From: UBA3700 sp964478025
GTDB lineage: Bacteria > Bacillota > Clostridia > Christensenellales > UBA3700
DNA: 49,369 nucleotides
Direction: 5' to 3'
Assembly: GCA_964478025.1 (NCBI GenBank)
Contig: CAYZGK010000012.1
Span: forward strand, 1 to 49,369
Below the pieces are notes generated by a model. It was given only the letters and a program-made list of their open reading frames with translations, ran no database searches and was not told the origin of the DNA. This document shows, piece by piece, positions 49,155-49,369 of the stretch. Both the position numbers and the translations under genes were made by a program. Position 1 is the stretch's first letter; every line of letters starts with the position of its first letter.

Positions 49155-49177
49155 GATAACAAGAATGAAGAGGAATT

Positions 49178-49369
49178 ATGAATAAAGGTTGTTTTTCAAA
49201 AGAATATATAGCGAGAAATATAAAAAAAATAAGAAATGACAATGATTTCAGTATATCAGAATTTGCATGTCAACTTGGGGTTTCAAAAAATACCATTTTG
49301 TCATGGGAAATGGGTAAATATGTTCCATGTTTAGAAAATATTGTTAAAATATGCAACATATTTAATGTG
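49178..49369 (+). CDS. XRE-family helix-turn-helix regulator, 3' part outside window
   Basis: Sixty-four codons are visible from ATG 49178. GAGGAA lies just upstream. After a short N-terminus comes IARNIKKIRNDNDFSISEFACQLGVS, then NTILSWEMGKYVPCLENIVKICNIFNV: an XRE DNA-binding domain (about residues 10-64) with the usual helix 2-3 pattern and the trailing helix. The rest of the protein is beyond the edge, so it is unknown whether it carries a sensor or peptidase domain. An inverted repeat lies on its promoter region, fitting autoregulation. Confidence 0.85.
   Translation, partial: MNKGCFSKEYIARNIKKIRNDNDFSISEFACQLGVSKNTILSWEMGKYVPCLENIVKICNIFNV

Noticed and set aside
1..49369. tRNA, rRNA, insertion sequence or prophage genes
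   Set aside because: No tRNA-like cloverleaf, transposase, integrase or phage motif was recognised on either strand by reading; a dedicated tRNA or mobile-element search was not possible.

Overview
The window is AT-rich (roughly 30% G+C by eye) and uses the standard bacterial code, since TGA serves as a stop in tsaE. It looks like chromosome from a Gram-positive anaerobe of class Clostridia. The best taxonomic clue is a SCIFF ribosomal peptide (six cysteines) next to its radical SAM/SPASM maturase, placed between yajC and secDF, as is typical of Clostridia. HemZ, bifunctional Rel, a threonine T-box, an FMN riboswitch and an L20-type infC leader fit this. No tRNA, rRNA, CRISPR array, transposase or prophage gene was found. 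Most of the sequence is housekeeping operons, with small accessory blocks between them.

Layout: (1) 1-2240: a leftward riboflavin ECF transporter subunit under an FMN riboswitch, divergent from tsaE-tsaB-rimI. (2) 2288-6804: idh, then polA-coaE, separated by an unusual repeat. (3) 6805-17308, accessory and cell surface: a large MBG/propeller lipoprotein whose promoter spacer is a (TA)9 tract, a zinc-ribbon/PH membrane protein, a MarR-controlled heterodimeric ABC exporter, a DUF4349 lipoprotein and an unrecognised zinc-ribbon membrane protein. (4) 17309-22014: T-box-thrS, a flavin-reductase-like protein, infC(AUU start)-rpmI-rplT and a SpoU methyltransferase. (5) 22075-24587: yebC-proA-ruvC. 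(6) 24588-30294: an accessory island splitting ruvC from ruvAB, holding a HipB/HipA-like kinase pair, a MATE exporter, mscL and two tandem DUF6273 paralogues. (7) 30405-39344: ruvAB-queA-tgt, yajC, SCIFF peptide and maturase, secDF. (8) 39390-48987: recJ-rel-dtd-MBL-hemZ, rpsO, pnp. (9) The right end holds a partial XRE regulator behind an inverted repeat.

Functional links: ruvABC resolves Holliday junctions and PolA/RecJ act in repair. QueA and Tgt make queuosine. TsaE/TsaB with RimI belong to the t6A module. YajC/SecD/SecF help Sec export. Regulation is unusually readable: two riboswitches (FMN, T-box), an attenuator before infC, a MarR operator, many near-consensus promoters and at least ten intrinsic terminators. 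The most interesting signals are several promoters whose -10 box lies only 6-10 bases before the start codon (probable leaderless mRNAs), the (TA)9 promoter spacer before the surface lipoprotein, a split HipA-like kinase system, a perfect palindrome over the mscL -10 box, and the SCIFF locus. All functional names rest on motif recognition by eye; no database search was run.
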